DNA of 64,000 nt from positions 37,085,426 to 37,149,425 of the forward strand of contig CM051036.1 in assembly GCA_027627225.1 (NCBI GenBank), read 5' to 3'. Positions within the stretch are counted from its first letter, which is position 1; the number at the start of each line of letters is the position of its first letter. The notes beneath the pieces were generated by a model. It worked only from the letters and a program-made list of their open reading frames with translations. It did no database searches and was not told the DNA's origin. The DNA comes from Congeria kusceri (lineage: Eukaryota; Mollusca; Bivalvia; Myida; Dreissenidae). Shown here one piece after another: positions 33,141-46,129 of this stretch. The position numbers were made by a program, and so were the translations under genes.

Positions 33141-34539
33141 GTTTGATAACGGATTCTCAACAATATAAAAACAACAAAAGTTCGTTATACTTAACTGGAA
33201 ATCTAGTTGTAATGTGATCTATTTTCCTTGGTCTTTGTAAAGATTATTTTTCAATGAAAGCTAATTGGTCCAATAGTTAATTATTATTATCATTATTATT
33301 ATTATTAGTAGTAGTAGTAGTAGATTATTATTATTATTATTATTATTATTAGTAGTAGTAGTAGAAGTTCTATTCTATTTTGATCAGTATATATTCTGCT
33401 CAGCAATACTACAAGGCTTTGTACTCACCTTTAGTGTACTAAATCACACGTTTATTTGTCATACTTGTAATCGAAATAAAGTGTGTATCGATACTTTCGA
33501 ATTTTTTAGTTTTACTCTTTATCATCTCCTTCACAATTTTCCCCACTTGACTGCTATTTGACCAACATGGTTGCATCATGAAATATTAAGCATGTTCTTT
33601 ATTCATTTTGATACCTACATATACTTAAAATATCGATTTACTTGCACTTTAGTGAATTCTTTTTCAAAGACAAACTTCCAGTGAGTGTATGTTTAAGTTT
33701 GATGTAACTGCGCTGCTTTTAAAACAAGAACAAAACTATACAGAACTCTATTCGGTATGTCTCTTCTGTGAAGCTTGTGCAAGAAGGGTAACGTGGAGTG
33801 TTTTTGCTATAATAGACGCTTCCACAAATGTCAATCATATTCAAATTAATCTGCAGTTTTATCCATTCATCGCACTTGGATATTAGCGGTTAAACTATTT
33901 CATACAAAAAAGCACGTGCATAATGTTTGTGATATTCAAATGAGCGCGTGGTAATGTTTGTGATTTTCTATGAATGGAAATTAATCCTTTAACAATAGCT
34001 GGGGAGGAGTTTAAACTATTCGTTGCAAATCCCGGGTCTTTCTTAGCCGTAATTATATGTATATTGTAATGAATCTCTTTAATGTGGTACCATTTATTTT
34101 TAATTTTAAAATTTAGGGGGGGAATTTGCACTTTTGCAATATCACCCTATTTCCTATAGAAATCAATAGAAACTCGGTCGGAAATATGGTGCATTTTCAA
34201 CTTTAAGGCATAAAAAAATAAACTTCTTCTTGTTTGTCAGAAAAGTAAAAACGGATTTGGAAAATTTATTCTTCGCTCGTTCGGGTGGTGTTAATTTTGT
34301 TTAATTATTTTCAATTTCAGCGGGGGAATTAAGACTTAAATGAGGAACCTATAGTTTAAAATTCATTTCCGTGACTCAATACGGAAAAAAACGAGCGTTG
34401 TCGAACGATACCGAGTTGGTACCGTTCTTGCAGTATATGTTTCCCGCGGCGTTTATTGGGGGTAATGAACAGATAAGAATCTTGGTATCATAGACTTTAT
34501 AATCTGCAGCTTTTTAACCAAATTTATCGAAGAAAAATT
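33141..34539. other. AT-rich spacer with ATT/GTA microsatellite
   Basis: 33281-33365 is alternating (ATT)n and (AGT)n. The rest has no recognised content. Confidence 0.5.
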
Positions 34540-36137
34540 TCGGTTACTAGACTGGGGTATGTCGTTAAGCGGGTGGTATGGGTGGCGGCGTCACCTTTTC
34601 GTTTCCGCTCTAATACTTGAGAACGGATTGAGACATTTTAATGAAACTTCATGCATAGATACATTATATCGAGACCTCGCTTGGGTTTCATATGGGGTCG
34701 GTGTGGTCAAGGTCACCGTTACTAAAAATAGAAAAAACGGTTTCCTCTTAATAACTTGAGAACGCATCGAGATATTTTAATGAAAACTTAATACATAGAT
34801 ACCTTATATCGAGACCTCGCTTGGAATTGCATATGGGGTAGGTGGGGTCAAGGTCACCGTTACTAAAAATAGAAAAAAACGGGTAGGGTGTGGTCAAGGT
34901 CAGTGTGACAGTTACTAAAAATAGAAAATGGTTTCCGCTTAATAACTTGAGAACGCATCAAAATATTTTAATGAAACTTCATACATAGATACGTTATATT
35001 GAGACCTCTCTTGGGATTGCACATGCGGTGGGTGGGGTTGAGGTCAATGTCACCGTGACTAAAAATATAAAACGGTTTTCGCTCAATAACTTGACAATGC
35101 ATCGAGATATTTCAATGAAACTTCATACATAGATACCTTATATTGAAACCTCGCTTGGGATTGCATATGGGGTGGGTGGATTCAAGGTCAAGGTAACCGT
35201 TACTAAAATTAGAGAAACGGTTTCCCTTCAATAACTTCAGAATCCATAAAGATATTTTAATGAAACTTCATACATAGATACCATATATCGAGAACTTGCT
35301 TGGGATTGCATATGGGGTGGGTGGGGTCAAGATCAAGGTCGCCGTTATTAAAAATAGAAAAACGGTTTCCGCTCAAAAAATTGAGAACGCATCGAGATAT
35401 TTTAATGAAACTGCATACATATATACCTTATATCGAGGCCTTGCTTGAGATTGCATATGGGGTGGGTGTGGTCAAGGTCAGTGTGACAGTCACTAAAAAT
35501 AGAAAATGGTTTCCGCTTAATAACTTGAGAACGCATCAAAATATTTTAATGAAACTTCATACATATATACCTTATATTGAGACCTCTCTTGGGATTGCAT
35601 ATGTGGTTGGTGGGGTCAAGGTCAAGGTCAAGGTCACCGTTACTTAAACTAGAAAAACGGTTTTCGCTCAATAACTTGACAATGCACCGAGATATTTTAA
35701 TGAAACTTCATAAAATAGATACCTTATATCGAGACTTCGCTCGGGATTGCACATAGGAGGGGGGGGGGGGGTCAAGGTTCCATTACTTAAAATAGAAAAA
35801 AAAAATCCGCTCAAAAACTTTAGAATGCATCAAGACATTTAAATTAAACTTCATACATAGATACCTTGTATCTAGACCACGCTTGGGATCGAATATGGGG
35901 AGGGTGAGATCACGGTCAAGGTCAATTTTACTAAAAATACAAAAACGGTTTCTGCTCAATAATTTGAGAACGCATGGCGATATTTTAATGAAACTTCATA
36001 CATATATACCTTATAACGAGACCTAGCTAAGGAATGCATATGGCACCCAGAACTTTCTTTCGTTATTGTGCTGACTTTTATGCATTTCGTACGAAAAATT
36101 TTATTTTCGTGGAATTTCCACGAATCTTGTTTTAGAT
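34540..36137 (+). repeat. Tandem-unit interspersed repeat, ~150-bp unit, about nine copies
   Basis: Units share aacttgagaacgcatcgaga, attttaatgaaacttcatac, accttatatcgagacctcgc, catatggggtgggtggggtc and gttactaaaaatagaaaaac. The right end is atttcgtacgaaa..cgtggaatttccacgaa, a hairpin. A poly-G stretch lies at 35758-35770. The 115-codon frame inside is an artefact of the repeat. Confidence 0.9.
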
Positions 36138-36833
36138 AATGAAATCCAGAAGGAAATTTAGATGTATTTTTTTTTTTTATAACAAGCATACTTTCAATTA
36201 TTATTTAATTAAAAAAAAATTATGCCTTAATATTGTGATCCAAAACAAAAACGTCAACATGATGCCCGAAATGAATGAAAGAAACAAAGGAAAAATAAAC
36301 AGTTATTTTAATACGCGTAACAATAATTCCTTTAGTAAATTAAGACAAACAAGCTAGAATAACTGAAATTACAAAGTTCTGATAATGTAACCATTAACAT
36401 TTATAACTCTAAATGATTTAACTTTAAGTTTCTATATTAATTAAAGCATAATATGTCAAATAAAAATGGGATCATGCAGGCTTTATGGTTCGGTGGTATA
36501 ATCAGCTGATAACGATCATTACACATGGGTGTTGTCCTAATTGTTTTAAAATTATATTGTTGAGTCCTAAGTGCCAAAGTCTGGGTGTTTTGACAAGGGT
36601 GTGCAAACTTGTCGGAAAAGGGGCTCTATACCTGGTCTTCACGGACAGGCGAAGGTGACAAATGGGGCTACGAAATAATTTGCCAATGCAATCCCCAATA
36701 TGTCATTCTATTATGGAAAATTGTCGTAATTTTCCTTGGTCAGTTCTCATTTATTGCCAAACAGAGCTTGTGGTAACACAAAATGTAGTTAACAACAACA
36801 GTTCTAATAATAATAAACATTAATATTATTACC
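36138..36833. other. AT-rich spacer
   Basis: Nothing recognised. Confidence 0.4.
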
Positions 36834-37029
<196 letters not shown>

Positions 37030-37032
37030 GTG

Positions 37033-38377
37033 GTATCTGGATAAAAGCCCCTTGCCCCAAAGCCCCTTGGTCTAAAAATGCACACATGGACATAAGCCCC
37101 TTGGTATATTTGACAGAGTGGACATAAGTCCCTTGGTACATTTAACAGGGTGGACAAAAGCCCCTTCGTAGATATGACATAGTGGACAAAAGCCCCTTGA
37201 TAATTTTATTGTTGTGCTTGCATCTCTTGTATTGCTGGATATATACAGTTTTTATTATTATTTATTAATAGTAAGACCATTTGCAAATAAATAGATGGAA
37301 TAAAATGTTTTTGTTTGAAGTATAGCTGTATTTAAATGCAGTTCATAAAAGTTATCATTTTGCGAAACACTGATTGCAATTAATGAAGAATTTCCCTTTG
37401 ATGAGATAGAATTTGCTTTTGAACTGCATACACAATATCAGAAAGGGGCTTATGTCCACTATTTCATAACCATCAAGGGGCTTTTGTCCACCCTGTTAAA
37501 TCTTCTAAGGGGTTTATGTCCACTCTGTCAAATAAACCAATGGGGCTTGTGTCCATGTGTGCATTTTCAGGTATCCGGACAAAACCCCCCTGGGACATAA
37601 CCCCCCCTGTCCAATTTTGTATAGGTGGACGAAACCCCCCTCATGCGTTTTACAAGGTGGACAAAACCCCCCTCATGCGTTTTACAAGGTGGACAAAACC
37701 CCCCTTAAGCATTTTACAAGGTGGACAAAACCCCCCTTTAACACAAAACAATAGACTTGCAATTTTATCTAGAGTTTTTTCTACTTGCGAATTATAAATT
37801 AATGTTTGCACCTAACATACAAAAGATTAAGCATAGTTTTAGCAGTTTTTTGAAATGCACTTCATTAATGTTTGTTTTGTTTACAATTCCTAATTAACAG
37901 CTAATTACAGAACTCCAACAGGTCAATTTAACAGGTATTCCTAATTGTTTTTAACACCTCTGTAATTAAAAAAGAACATCTCTGTAATTAAAAAAAAAAC
38001 TGTTACAAACCTACTTATATAAATGTTAGTCAAACCTAATACTAAAGTGGCACTATAATTAGAGCTAAAAATGAAAATAAAATATATGCAATTTTTTAAT
38101 ATAAATAACCACAAGAATTGGTCTCAAAAAGGGTAGATATTTTCACTTTTGAAAATGCATGAGGGGGGTTTTGTCCACCTTGTAAAATGCTTAAGGGGGT
38201 TTTGTCCTCCTAGTAAAATGCTTAAGGGGGGTTTTGTCCACCTTGTAAAATGCATGAGGGGTTTTTTGTCCTCCTATACAAAATTGGACAGGGGGGGTTA
38301 TGTCCCAGGGGTGTTTTGTCCTACACTCGCATTTTCAGACCACGGGGCTTTTGGGCAAGAGGCGTTTGTACTACACT
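37033..38377. mobile_element. Outer long-inverted-repeat element with tandem CCCC-run arms, interrupted
   Basis: The left arm (37033-37205) holds repeated gtggacaaaagccccttg phrases. The right arm (37440-37570 plus 38339-38377) is its complement (caaggggcttttgtccac), ending gggcttttgggcaagagg. The outer ends are gtatctggataaaagcccc and its near-complement. The flank is the (AGT)n tract, so the target duplication is unreadable. No coding sequence. Confidence 0.8.
37571..38328. mobile_element. Inner, related long-inverted-repeat element with 10-bp target duplication
   Basis: GCATTTTCAG flanks both sides (37561-37570 and 38329-38338). The arms of ~170 bp (ggacaaaacccccctgggac..., repeated gtggacaaaaccccccttaa) pair with 38155-38328. 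The ends gtatccggacaaaac resemble the outer element's gtatctggataaaag. Long TIRs and a 10-bp duplication point to a Mutator-like (MULE) MITE, by inference. Confidence 0.85.
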
Positions 38378-39189
38378 CAATAGAAGTAGTAGTTGTGCAA
38401 AAACACTACGATAACAGGACAGCCAAATTAAATTGTTGAGGGTACGAAAGCTTAAATGCTATTAGCGATTGAAACTTAGATAAGGCAGTATCGATCATCA
38501 GATAAAATCGAATGCAGCAGAAAATCTTCGGAAGAATTCCGATCAGTACCGAACAGCTGACTGTCTGTCGGTTAGTACTATTGATTTTATCAGCTTGGCT
38601 ATCTTGGCTATCAGAAAGGCGAAATTGTTCAGTATGAATAAATTTCACCAGGGACAGCAATACAAGGAACAGTGATGAAAAGTACAAAGCTATGTGTATG
38701 AACTGGATGTAAATAGTGTAAAGCTACATAAAACGAACAATACGGTTCTTGTTGACCAGATGGTCTCATTATCGAAATGTATGACACGGAATATGATATA
38801 AAACTCGGAAACAACGTATACGTTGTTTTTTTCTGCTCAACAATTCTTGTTAATGACCAAAATATCAATACAATAAAAATAAATAATATGATTTTTTGCG
38901 CCTGTTCATGTTTTTTTCTGTAGTGAATGTTTATTATCGTAATCATGATGTCAAAATGTGTCAAATGCAACATGAAATTATATATGCGTTACTATCAGTT
39001 TGATTCATAGAGAGATTTATCTGCAAAGATACACTTAGTGACATTTTTATAATTCACAGTTTTGAACCTCTAGGTTTTCATGTTATATAAGAATTTCAAC
39101 TGATGATGTATGTTTCATAAAAACACAAAATATTTTACATTTGAGGGCCTAAACATACCTATTACATTAAAATGTCATAAAAAAGATAC
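38378..39189. other. AT-rich spacer
   Basis: Minus-strand frames of 93 and 114 codons (38406-38973) show no domain or family resemblance and are probably chance. Confidence 0.4.
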
Positions 39190-39560
39190 GCGGCGTGTTG
39201 TGGGAAAACCGGGCTTAATGCATGTGTGTATGTACAGTGTCGTCCCGGAATAGCCTGTGCAGTCCGCACAAGCTTATACAGGTCCGCACTTTCCGCCTAC
39301 AGTGGATTTATGTTTAGAAGAGACTTCCTTGAAACAGAAAATATCATAAAAGCGGAAAGTGTTGTCCCGGATCAGCCTGCGTGGACTGCACAGGCTAATC
39401 CGGGACGACACTTTCCGCCACCATATGTAGACTTCCTTGAAAAAGAAAATACCATAAAGCGGAAAGTGTCGTCCTGGAGTAGCCTGTGCGACTGCACAGG
39501 CTAATCCGGGACGACACTTTACGCATATGTATTAAGACCTGGTATCCCACGACACGCCTC
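39190..39560. mobile_element. GC-rich inverted-repeat MITE (dreissenid type), copy 5, enlarged
   Basis: Both ends are present, but the middle module (gacttccttgaaa..accataaa.gcggaaagtgt..agcctg) occurs twice. This makes it about 371 bp against ~250 for other copies. Confidence 0.92.
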
Positions 39561-40775
39561 ATATAATTTTTTAAATGCATTTAGATTTGTGGATATTTAA
39601 TGTAACACTTGATTTTAAAACCGTCTTTAGTATTATATAATGTTATATAGCTTAAGGAAACAGGTAGACTGAATTACAAGGAAAGTACCACTACCCCATT
39701 TGTTATTAAAAGTATACAGTTGTTGTTGGCAAGTGTAATAACGAAACAGACTTCGTTAATTTTTCATAAATCTAAAAATTAACACAGAATAAAAAATTAA
39801 AATGCAAAAGTAACACGACTGTCGTGTCTTGCATTGTCGTTGTTAATTAAAATCACGAGAAAGGTATTGTGCATTCGTTAACTTATTACTCGCCAAATGA
39901 ATATTTTGGTAATTTGATAACACCGTTATTTTATAATTTGATTAAACTTGCATAGTAATATCCTATGTGAAAGCCATATAAAGTGGAAATGCAGGTCAAC
40001 TCGTTTTCTGAAGGCATTGATTTAGACCTGTATATATTACTAACTGAAAGAAGTCTCCTTGGCCTCTTGCAATTCCCATTTCGCAACGCCTTGCAGACTT
40101 GTGCACGCTACCAGGTGGATAAGTGAATCAAAGAAAAGATAATTACATGTCATACCCAATAATTGCCTCGTTCAAGTATATATCGTGCATTGAAAGGCAG
40201 AAAGGGTCATCAGCATATTTGCAAAGAAGGCTGATAGCCATTTCTACCTTTCAATGACTACAATGTAAAATTGTTGAACCAAATTATCTAGTAATACATG
40301 TACAGAGATATGCAAATATACTGTACTTTCGATAGTTTACAGTTCTATTTGTACATTTTACAAGAAATATATATGATCGTGTTTAGGCCATCTCGACAGT
40401 ATGATATGGAAACGGCAGCAAAAGAAAGTCGAATGGTATATTTTTAACACTTGCATAGCTGTTTATGTATCTTGTGTGTGTCGACTGGATAATTTACAGA
40501 GAAATTTAAATAACATTTTATAATGATCGGATATACGGATTTATTCTTCTCAATTGATGTTTGTTGGTTTTATACATTGTAAACAAAGATACTATAACTT
40601 AAAGAAACACACTAGTACATAACGAGCTACAGTTGAAAGCGGCTGCTATTTTAATAAACGCACACATGACTAATAATCGCGTAAGAAAATAAGCTATTTT
40701 TAATGACATCAAATGCGATATGAACATTTGTACAATTTTAGAACGAACATTCCTTGCAGCTGTGATAAACGCCGC
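39561..40775. other. AT-rich spacer before paralogue 3
   Basis: No gene-like frame. A catataaag TATA-like string near 39975 is too far upstream to interpret. Confidence 0.4.
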
Positions 40776-40780
40776 AACAG

Positions 40781-40834
40781 TCCGCTATAAATGTAACACC
40801 GACTGTCTATCGGAATTTAACTTCGACGGAAGTG
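40781..40834 (+). promoter_or_regulatory. Candidate core promoter of paralogue 3: TATA-like box and GACGGAAGTG
   Basis: gctataaat at about 40781-40789 lies 80 bases before the ATG, and GACGGAAGTG is at 40825-40834. Paralogue 4 has the same order (ctataatataatt near 48308, GACGGAAGTG at 48333-48342). Confidence 0.4.
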
Positions 40835-40865
40835 TTGCAAAGTATACGTCACATCGCATCTATAT

Positions 40866-41186
40866 ATGGGCTGGGAGAGCGACTGGGGTAAAGGGAGTTC
40901 CGGTGGATGGGGCACCAATGGCCTCAGTGGGTCATCCACTTCCGGGCACAATAACGCAGAAGGGACCCACTCCTCTGACTGCAGCGTAGGCAGAGGCGTC
41001 TGGGGTAACAGCGGTTGGGGAGCCATGCGCTCCACCAAGAACTGTTCCGGATGTCACCATGACAGGGCGGCGAAATCCATCGGCAGTGGTAGTAAAGGAA
41101 GTGGCGCCAATGATCTTGTAAAGCTGCTCTGTGTTTACACGACCGCAAAAGTTGCTAAAAAGAGTCTTTGGGATGACATGCATTAA
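40866..41186 (+). CDS. Trp/Gly-rich GTH-Cys family protein, paralogue 3 (106 aa)
   Basis: Function unknown. It opens MGWESDWGKG then SSGGWGTNGL. The core is EGTHSSDC (32-39), WGNSGWG (46-52), KNCSGC (58-63) and DRAAKS (66-71). A hydrophobic LVKLLCVYTTA (84-94) leads into VAKKSLWDD (96-104). GTH-x3-C-x20-C-x2-C and the SLWD ending are shared with paralogue 2, and the copies align along their whole length despite many substitutions. The first ATG in frame, 80 bases after a TATA-like box, supports the start. AATAAA is at 41472-41477. Overlapping frames on both strands are shadows. Confidence 0.8.
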   Translation: MGWESDWGKGSSGGWGTNGLSGSSTSGHNNAEGTHSSDCSVGRGVWGNSGWGAMRSTKNCSGCHHDRAAKSIGSGSKGSGANDLVKLLCVYTTAKVAKKSLWDDMH

Positions 41187-44100
41187 ACTGTGACTGTAAC
41201 TGCAATTGGTAGATCTTTGAAAACAAACACTTTGGTATGGTATCAACTAATATGCATGTTAAGTTATAGTACAACTTATGATTACTAATTACGATACGTT
41301 GATATTTATAACCTGAATAATGGAACAATTTTATCAATAGTGTCATTGCCTAAAAACGTGTTGGAGTTTTTGAAGAAGAATTGAACGACCGTCTCATACT
41401 TGTAAGCAATGCTGTGTTTCAACCACCGTCATAATTTATGGCAGTGAACGCATTAAATACAGTAGATTACAAATAAAGTCTACTAGTACATTACAATGAG
41501 TCAATAGGCGGCCATCTGGCATCTTAATTATACATATACGTTGAAACATATCGAGTGTCGTATGTTAAAAGACAGAGTATTAATTAAAAGAATTTGCAAA
41601 CATTGTAAGTGTTGAATATCTAGAAAAAAATGTTCAAACTGTATATACATGTACACATTATAACATTTATATATAAAATATTATTTTCGGTAAATCAGCG
41701 GCAAATCAGTGCAAACTGAAATTCTTTTATAACGCATATGTTTTGTATATAAGGCCATACAAATTTAATTCTATGTTTAGCGTCCTCGGGCTGGTAGGTT
41801 TTCGGATGCCTGAACGAAAAAAGAAAACATATTTGACAATGTGAAAAATCAAATTGGAAAGCGTCTAAAATATGCATATAATGACATACTTTGTGTGATT
41901 TCTTAATTTTATTATCTCAGTCAATGAATGGCATTGTAAATAATACAAATCATGATGCTTAGTTCAAGTTATATTTTAATCTGGTTCCCGGTTCGTACTA
42001 AGATAGTACGCCTGGCACAAACCAAAGAATGCCGGACGTGATGGTTAATGTGCAGAAGTGCAATTTTGACAAAAATGAGTCTATCCGGAAACCACACGAC
42101 CTTGGTAAAGCAAATTCATGTTAGATTACAAAAAAATAAAGCCATTTTGTAGTGCGCGACATGTTTATGCTAAAACAGTGCAGGCCGCAAGTGGAATGTA
42201 TTTCGCAAATAACAGTCCAGATGGGATTTCGGTTAAATGACTTGGTTCAACACTGTCTGTGTCTGAGTTAAATAAAAATTGACCGTAATGGGAAAACAAT
42301 ATTATCTTAAAAGCTTGAAACTTATTTTCTCAATGCAACATAATTTATTTCAGTATTCACGTTTCATTTTTTGAGTGTAACATGGAGTATCCTAACACAA
42401 AAAATCATGCTATATTTATAAAGCTAAGCCATACAACTGCATACATTACTGTACACGTACTAAAATTGTTCTGCATATAGATTCATGTTTAATCTTATAG
42501 CAAGTAGCATTGCTCCTTCAAATCAATATACCATCATGCACTCACCGTCCGTGTGAACTTCATTTAGACGCTCAATTAGGCCACAACAAATTGATCAGTT
42601 GTTCTACGGATTTTGTCCCAAAAAAAAATGGAGCGAGCGAGCGAAATAAAAATAAAAATATTTTTTTTCCATTTTCGATAAAATCGGAGGCGAGCGAAAA
42701 GCGCAAAATAAACAAAAATCCTATCTTGCCCATAGTGATTGAACATTTCTGCCAAACGCCTTCATAACTTGATATCTTGTCAATACTTTCCTCTTCATCT
42801 GCTCTGGTCCATAAATTGTTGTTAAAATCAATATATATGTAATAAACTAAGCAACTAATTTCTCCATTTCTTCTTCGACCATGTCCTGCAAAGGGTTTTG
42901 TGCAACGAGTCTTCAATAGTGATTCTGCTATTAAATTAACACCCGGCAGAAAATACTTAATAGCCATATCTTAACAGTAAACTATTAGAAAGTAGACCTT
43001 ATAGAAGGTAATTGTCATTATCAAAATAGATATTTAATACACAAAGTCATTCACTACCAACAGTTTAATAACATGAATATGAAATGTCATACAATAAACA
43101 CAACACAATTTATGAATTACTAGTATAAGTTCTGTATCTTTAAACGCCACGACGAAACAACTGGACGCCACCATTTTTTTTTAAACCGTTAACCAGGGCT
43201 CACACTGGCTCTTATTTTTATTGAGCCAATTTTTGTATCGACTCGCAACATCGTTGCGTGTTTCCTTGTCAGGGAATGTTTATATCTTATTGTTTTAATT
43301 GTTATAAAATTATACTTCAGTGTGCTGTATATTAATTGCATTATGGCATTAACAAAGCATTAGTATGTTTAGATTATTATATTAACGTTTTTGTTAATTG
43401 TTCATTGCAGTTAACTTGGATAATTATTTTTTATTTCAACATACACTCTTAAAATATCTACAAGATGTTAACAAAATATATCCATAAATAAACTGAAATG
43501 AATAACTAACATAATGACTTGGCTTGCCCTGTTAAACGTGCCTTAATCAATAAAAGCTGAACAAAATATACACCAAACAGATACGTTGAATTTATAAAAT
43601 GAACATGTCAAAAACAACTTAACTGTGTGGATATTAGAAGTAAGAAATCAAGGACAAACCGCTGGTCAAAACTGTCCGAAATGTAAACATACCCGATAAT
43701 CAGTCCTTTTGACATATTCCAGAAATCCAATTTCACACATCCTTTATCAACAAGATAATCCTTTGATTAACTGTTGTTTCTGCTGATATTACGAGAGCTT
43801 GCTAGCAATCATCTTTAATTAGGCAATGAATGCTGGCAAACAGCTCGTTGTGTTTGATAAACAAAAAATGATAAGAAATTGCCGAGTCGAAATACACATG
43901 ACAGCTGTGCCAGACTGGCTATTGGAGGGTAACGGTTGGGTCATAAATTATGTGGTTTGCACATAAACCAGTCTCCGCAAAGTGCCTTATTCACGTCTAT
44001 ATAAGTACCAATTGCTTGTTATGATTTGGGGACACCACGAAGTCGGCGTTTGACGTAAAATGAGACTCGTTGATGAAAACTTCATTTAAAAAAATCGGGT

Positions 44101-45500
44101 GCGGGGCAAAATTGTAGGTGCGGGCGCAGAAAAAAAAGAAAAATATTTTTTGTTCGATTTATGATTTTAAGATGCGGCAAATCCGACGAACATCTGATCA
44201 ATTTGTTGTGGCCTTAGTACACTTTCGCTCAGAAACTAATGTCTGTCAACACTACATCACAGCCGCCGCGGTGCCCGTTTGTGCCTCACCCATTCACGGA
44301 ATGATAGGGGCAGGTAATCCAGAATAGTTATATTTGAGTTTTGAATGAATATTGTTGGTGGGCATCTTGCATTTTGGGTATGTGTATCACTTGAACAAAG
44401 TTGATGATATCACACAATTATGATTTGGAACCATTTCATTTGTCAGAAACTTACCTACAGCTTTATCTAAAACACTTTGTATTGGTATGTTTTGTCTTAT
44501 TACTACATGTATTTTGAATTGCACCTTTTAGAAATACTTTCAAATTTGTATGCTGAGTATATTCAATTTAAAATATGTTAAAATACGTTTCTATGATCAT
44601 GAAGATGTTATTATCTACATGTATTCTTTGGTGTAAATGTCAGGGTTTGTTAATACCTATATTATATGACTTCTGACTGAACTTGAACAAAATGACTTTT
44701 ATGTGTTTTTACCAATATTTGTAAAAAAGTGCAACAAGTCAATTTACTGTTAAAATACTCTGTTAATGTAGGTTCCCAATATGAAGATCATATATAATAG
44801 TTTAGCAAGTAAACATTTGCTTTAGCTAGTACCACTGCCACGAATAAGGTATGTTTGTTTTGTCCTGCCTGGTTGGTAAGTTTTGAAAAATCATGGGGAC
44901 GCTTACCATAGAATCAAATTTGTATGGCCTAAATGCTTTGCAGTATCGGTCGTATTAAAAAAAGTAAAAAGAAATACCGTTGTTTGATGATTATATTTGT
45001 TCTCTCAAAAGTTGCTGTTCTTGTTGTTGTATAATTTTAAGAATGCCAAAAATTGTCAAAATAAGACATTAGGCATTTAAAACAGCCCCCAACCCCCCCC
45101 CCCCCCCCCGACCCCCGAAAAAAAAAGAAAAAACAACAAACAAACAACAGCAAATCAAAACGACAACAACCTTATCACAAACAATAAAAGCTTAACAAAA
45201 AAGAAAACAAAACAGTAGTGATAACGAAATAGAATTTAAAGGAATAATATAACGTTTAATGAATAAAAAATAATGCGCGGTGAGAGAGATGACTATCTTT
45301 GAGTTACCAAAGAACAAGGTGTTCTTAACGTTTACGTCAATGATAAATAATGATGTCATGATGTCATTATAATACGGTTCTTCCAATGTTTCGCGCAATG
45401 TGAAGTCTCCAAGAAAACAACACTCGCAAAATGTTCTTCTGATTACTTGATAGCCAATCTGGTAATAATGCGATATATATTTTAATACTACCAGAAATAT
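41187..45500. other. Long AT-rich spacer, nothing recognised apart from simple repeats
   Basis: AATAAA at 41472 probably ends the paralogue 3 transcript. A poly-C run is at 45090-45109, followed by A-rich sequence. Frames at 42510-42967 and 44118 are low-complexity or random. Confidence 0.5.
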
Positions 45501-45508
45501 CTAACAAA

Positions 45509-46003
45509 CAGTGCTCCAGATAAGCTTTTGTAAGGGGATAAATGTACGCGAACTTCTAAAAATTTGGGAGTAAATGTACACTCTCTTCAGATTTTATGGG
45601 GGTACATGTACTCCATATAGGATAAATGGTAGTTAATTTACATCCAGCAAAACTTTACAATATGTGAGACAACAGAGTATTATAATAATAATCCTTATTA
45701 ATGTAGCAACGTTATAATGTTAAGAATAAGACTTCTGAACAGGTTAAGACTTTGATTGCTAGCCTAACTACAGAACCATGTGCACATTAGGGTAGGCAAG
45801 CCTGTCAAAACTCCCATCTTCTTCTGTCTTCAAATCACTAATATTTGACGTTATGTACGCGAACATGATAACAAATATGCGTAAATGTACCTCAAAATTT
45901 TAATTTCTCTGCGTAGATGTACACCCCAAACTTAATTTTCTCTGCGTATCTTCCAAATGTACGTGCGTAATTTACACGAGAACGCGCATTATCTGGGCCT
46001 CTG
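45509..46003. mobile_element. 495-bp non-autonomous DNA transposon with CAG..CTG ends
   Basis: The left end is CAGTGCTCCAGATAAGC, and the right end complements to CAGAGGCCCAGATAATGCGC. AACAAA flanks both sides (45503-45508 and 46004-46009). The interior has gtaaatgtac/gtacatgtac phrases and no coding sequence. It could be hAT-like, but only six bases of the duplication match. Confidence 0.65.
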
Positions 46004-46129
46004 AACAAATCGCGTTTGTTATTGGGTTTACGGAGACAAGTCAAGGTCAATTAATTGCAATATGTATCTATTATACTATTATATTGTTTTATATTGTTTT
46101 TCTATTCAAACAAACTTGTGTTTTATTTT

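Noticed and set aside
34559..35647. Frames of 66 and 115 codons with repeated HMGVGVVKV-like text
   Set aside because: They track the ~150-bp tandem repeat and are broken elsewhere in the same array.
38406..38973. Minus-strand frames of 93 and 114 codons with hydrophobic starts
   Set aside because: AT-rich chance frames. No splice or start context, and no homology recognisable to me.
40720..41246. Five other frames over paralogue 3, including an 89-codon + frame
   Set aside because: None aligns with the other family members, while the 106-codon frame does.
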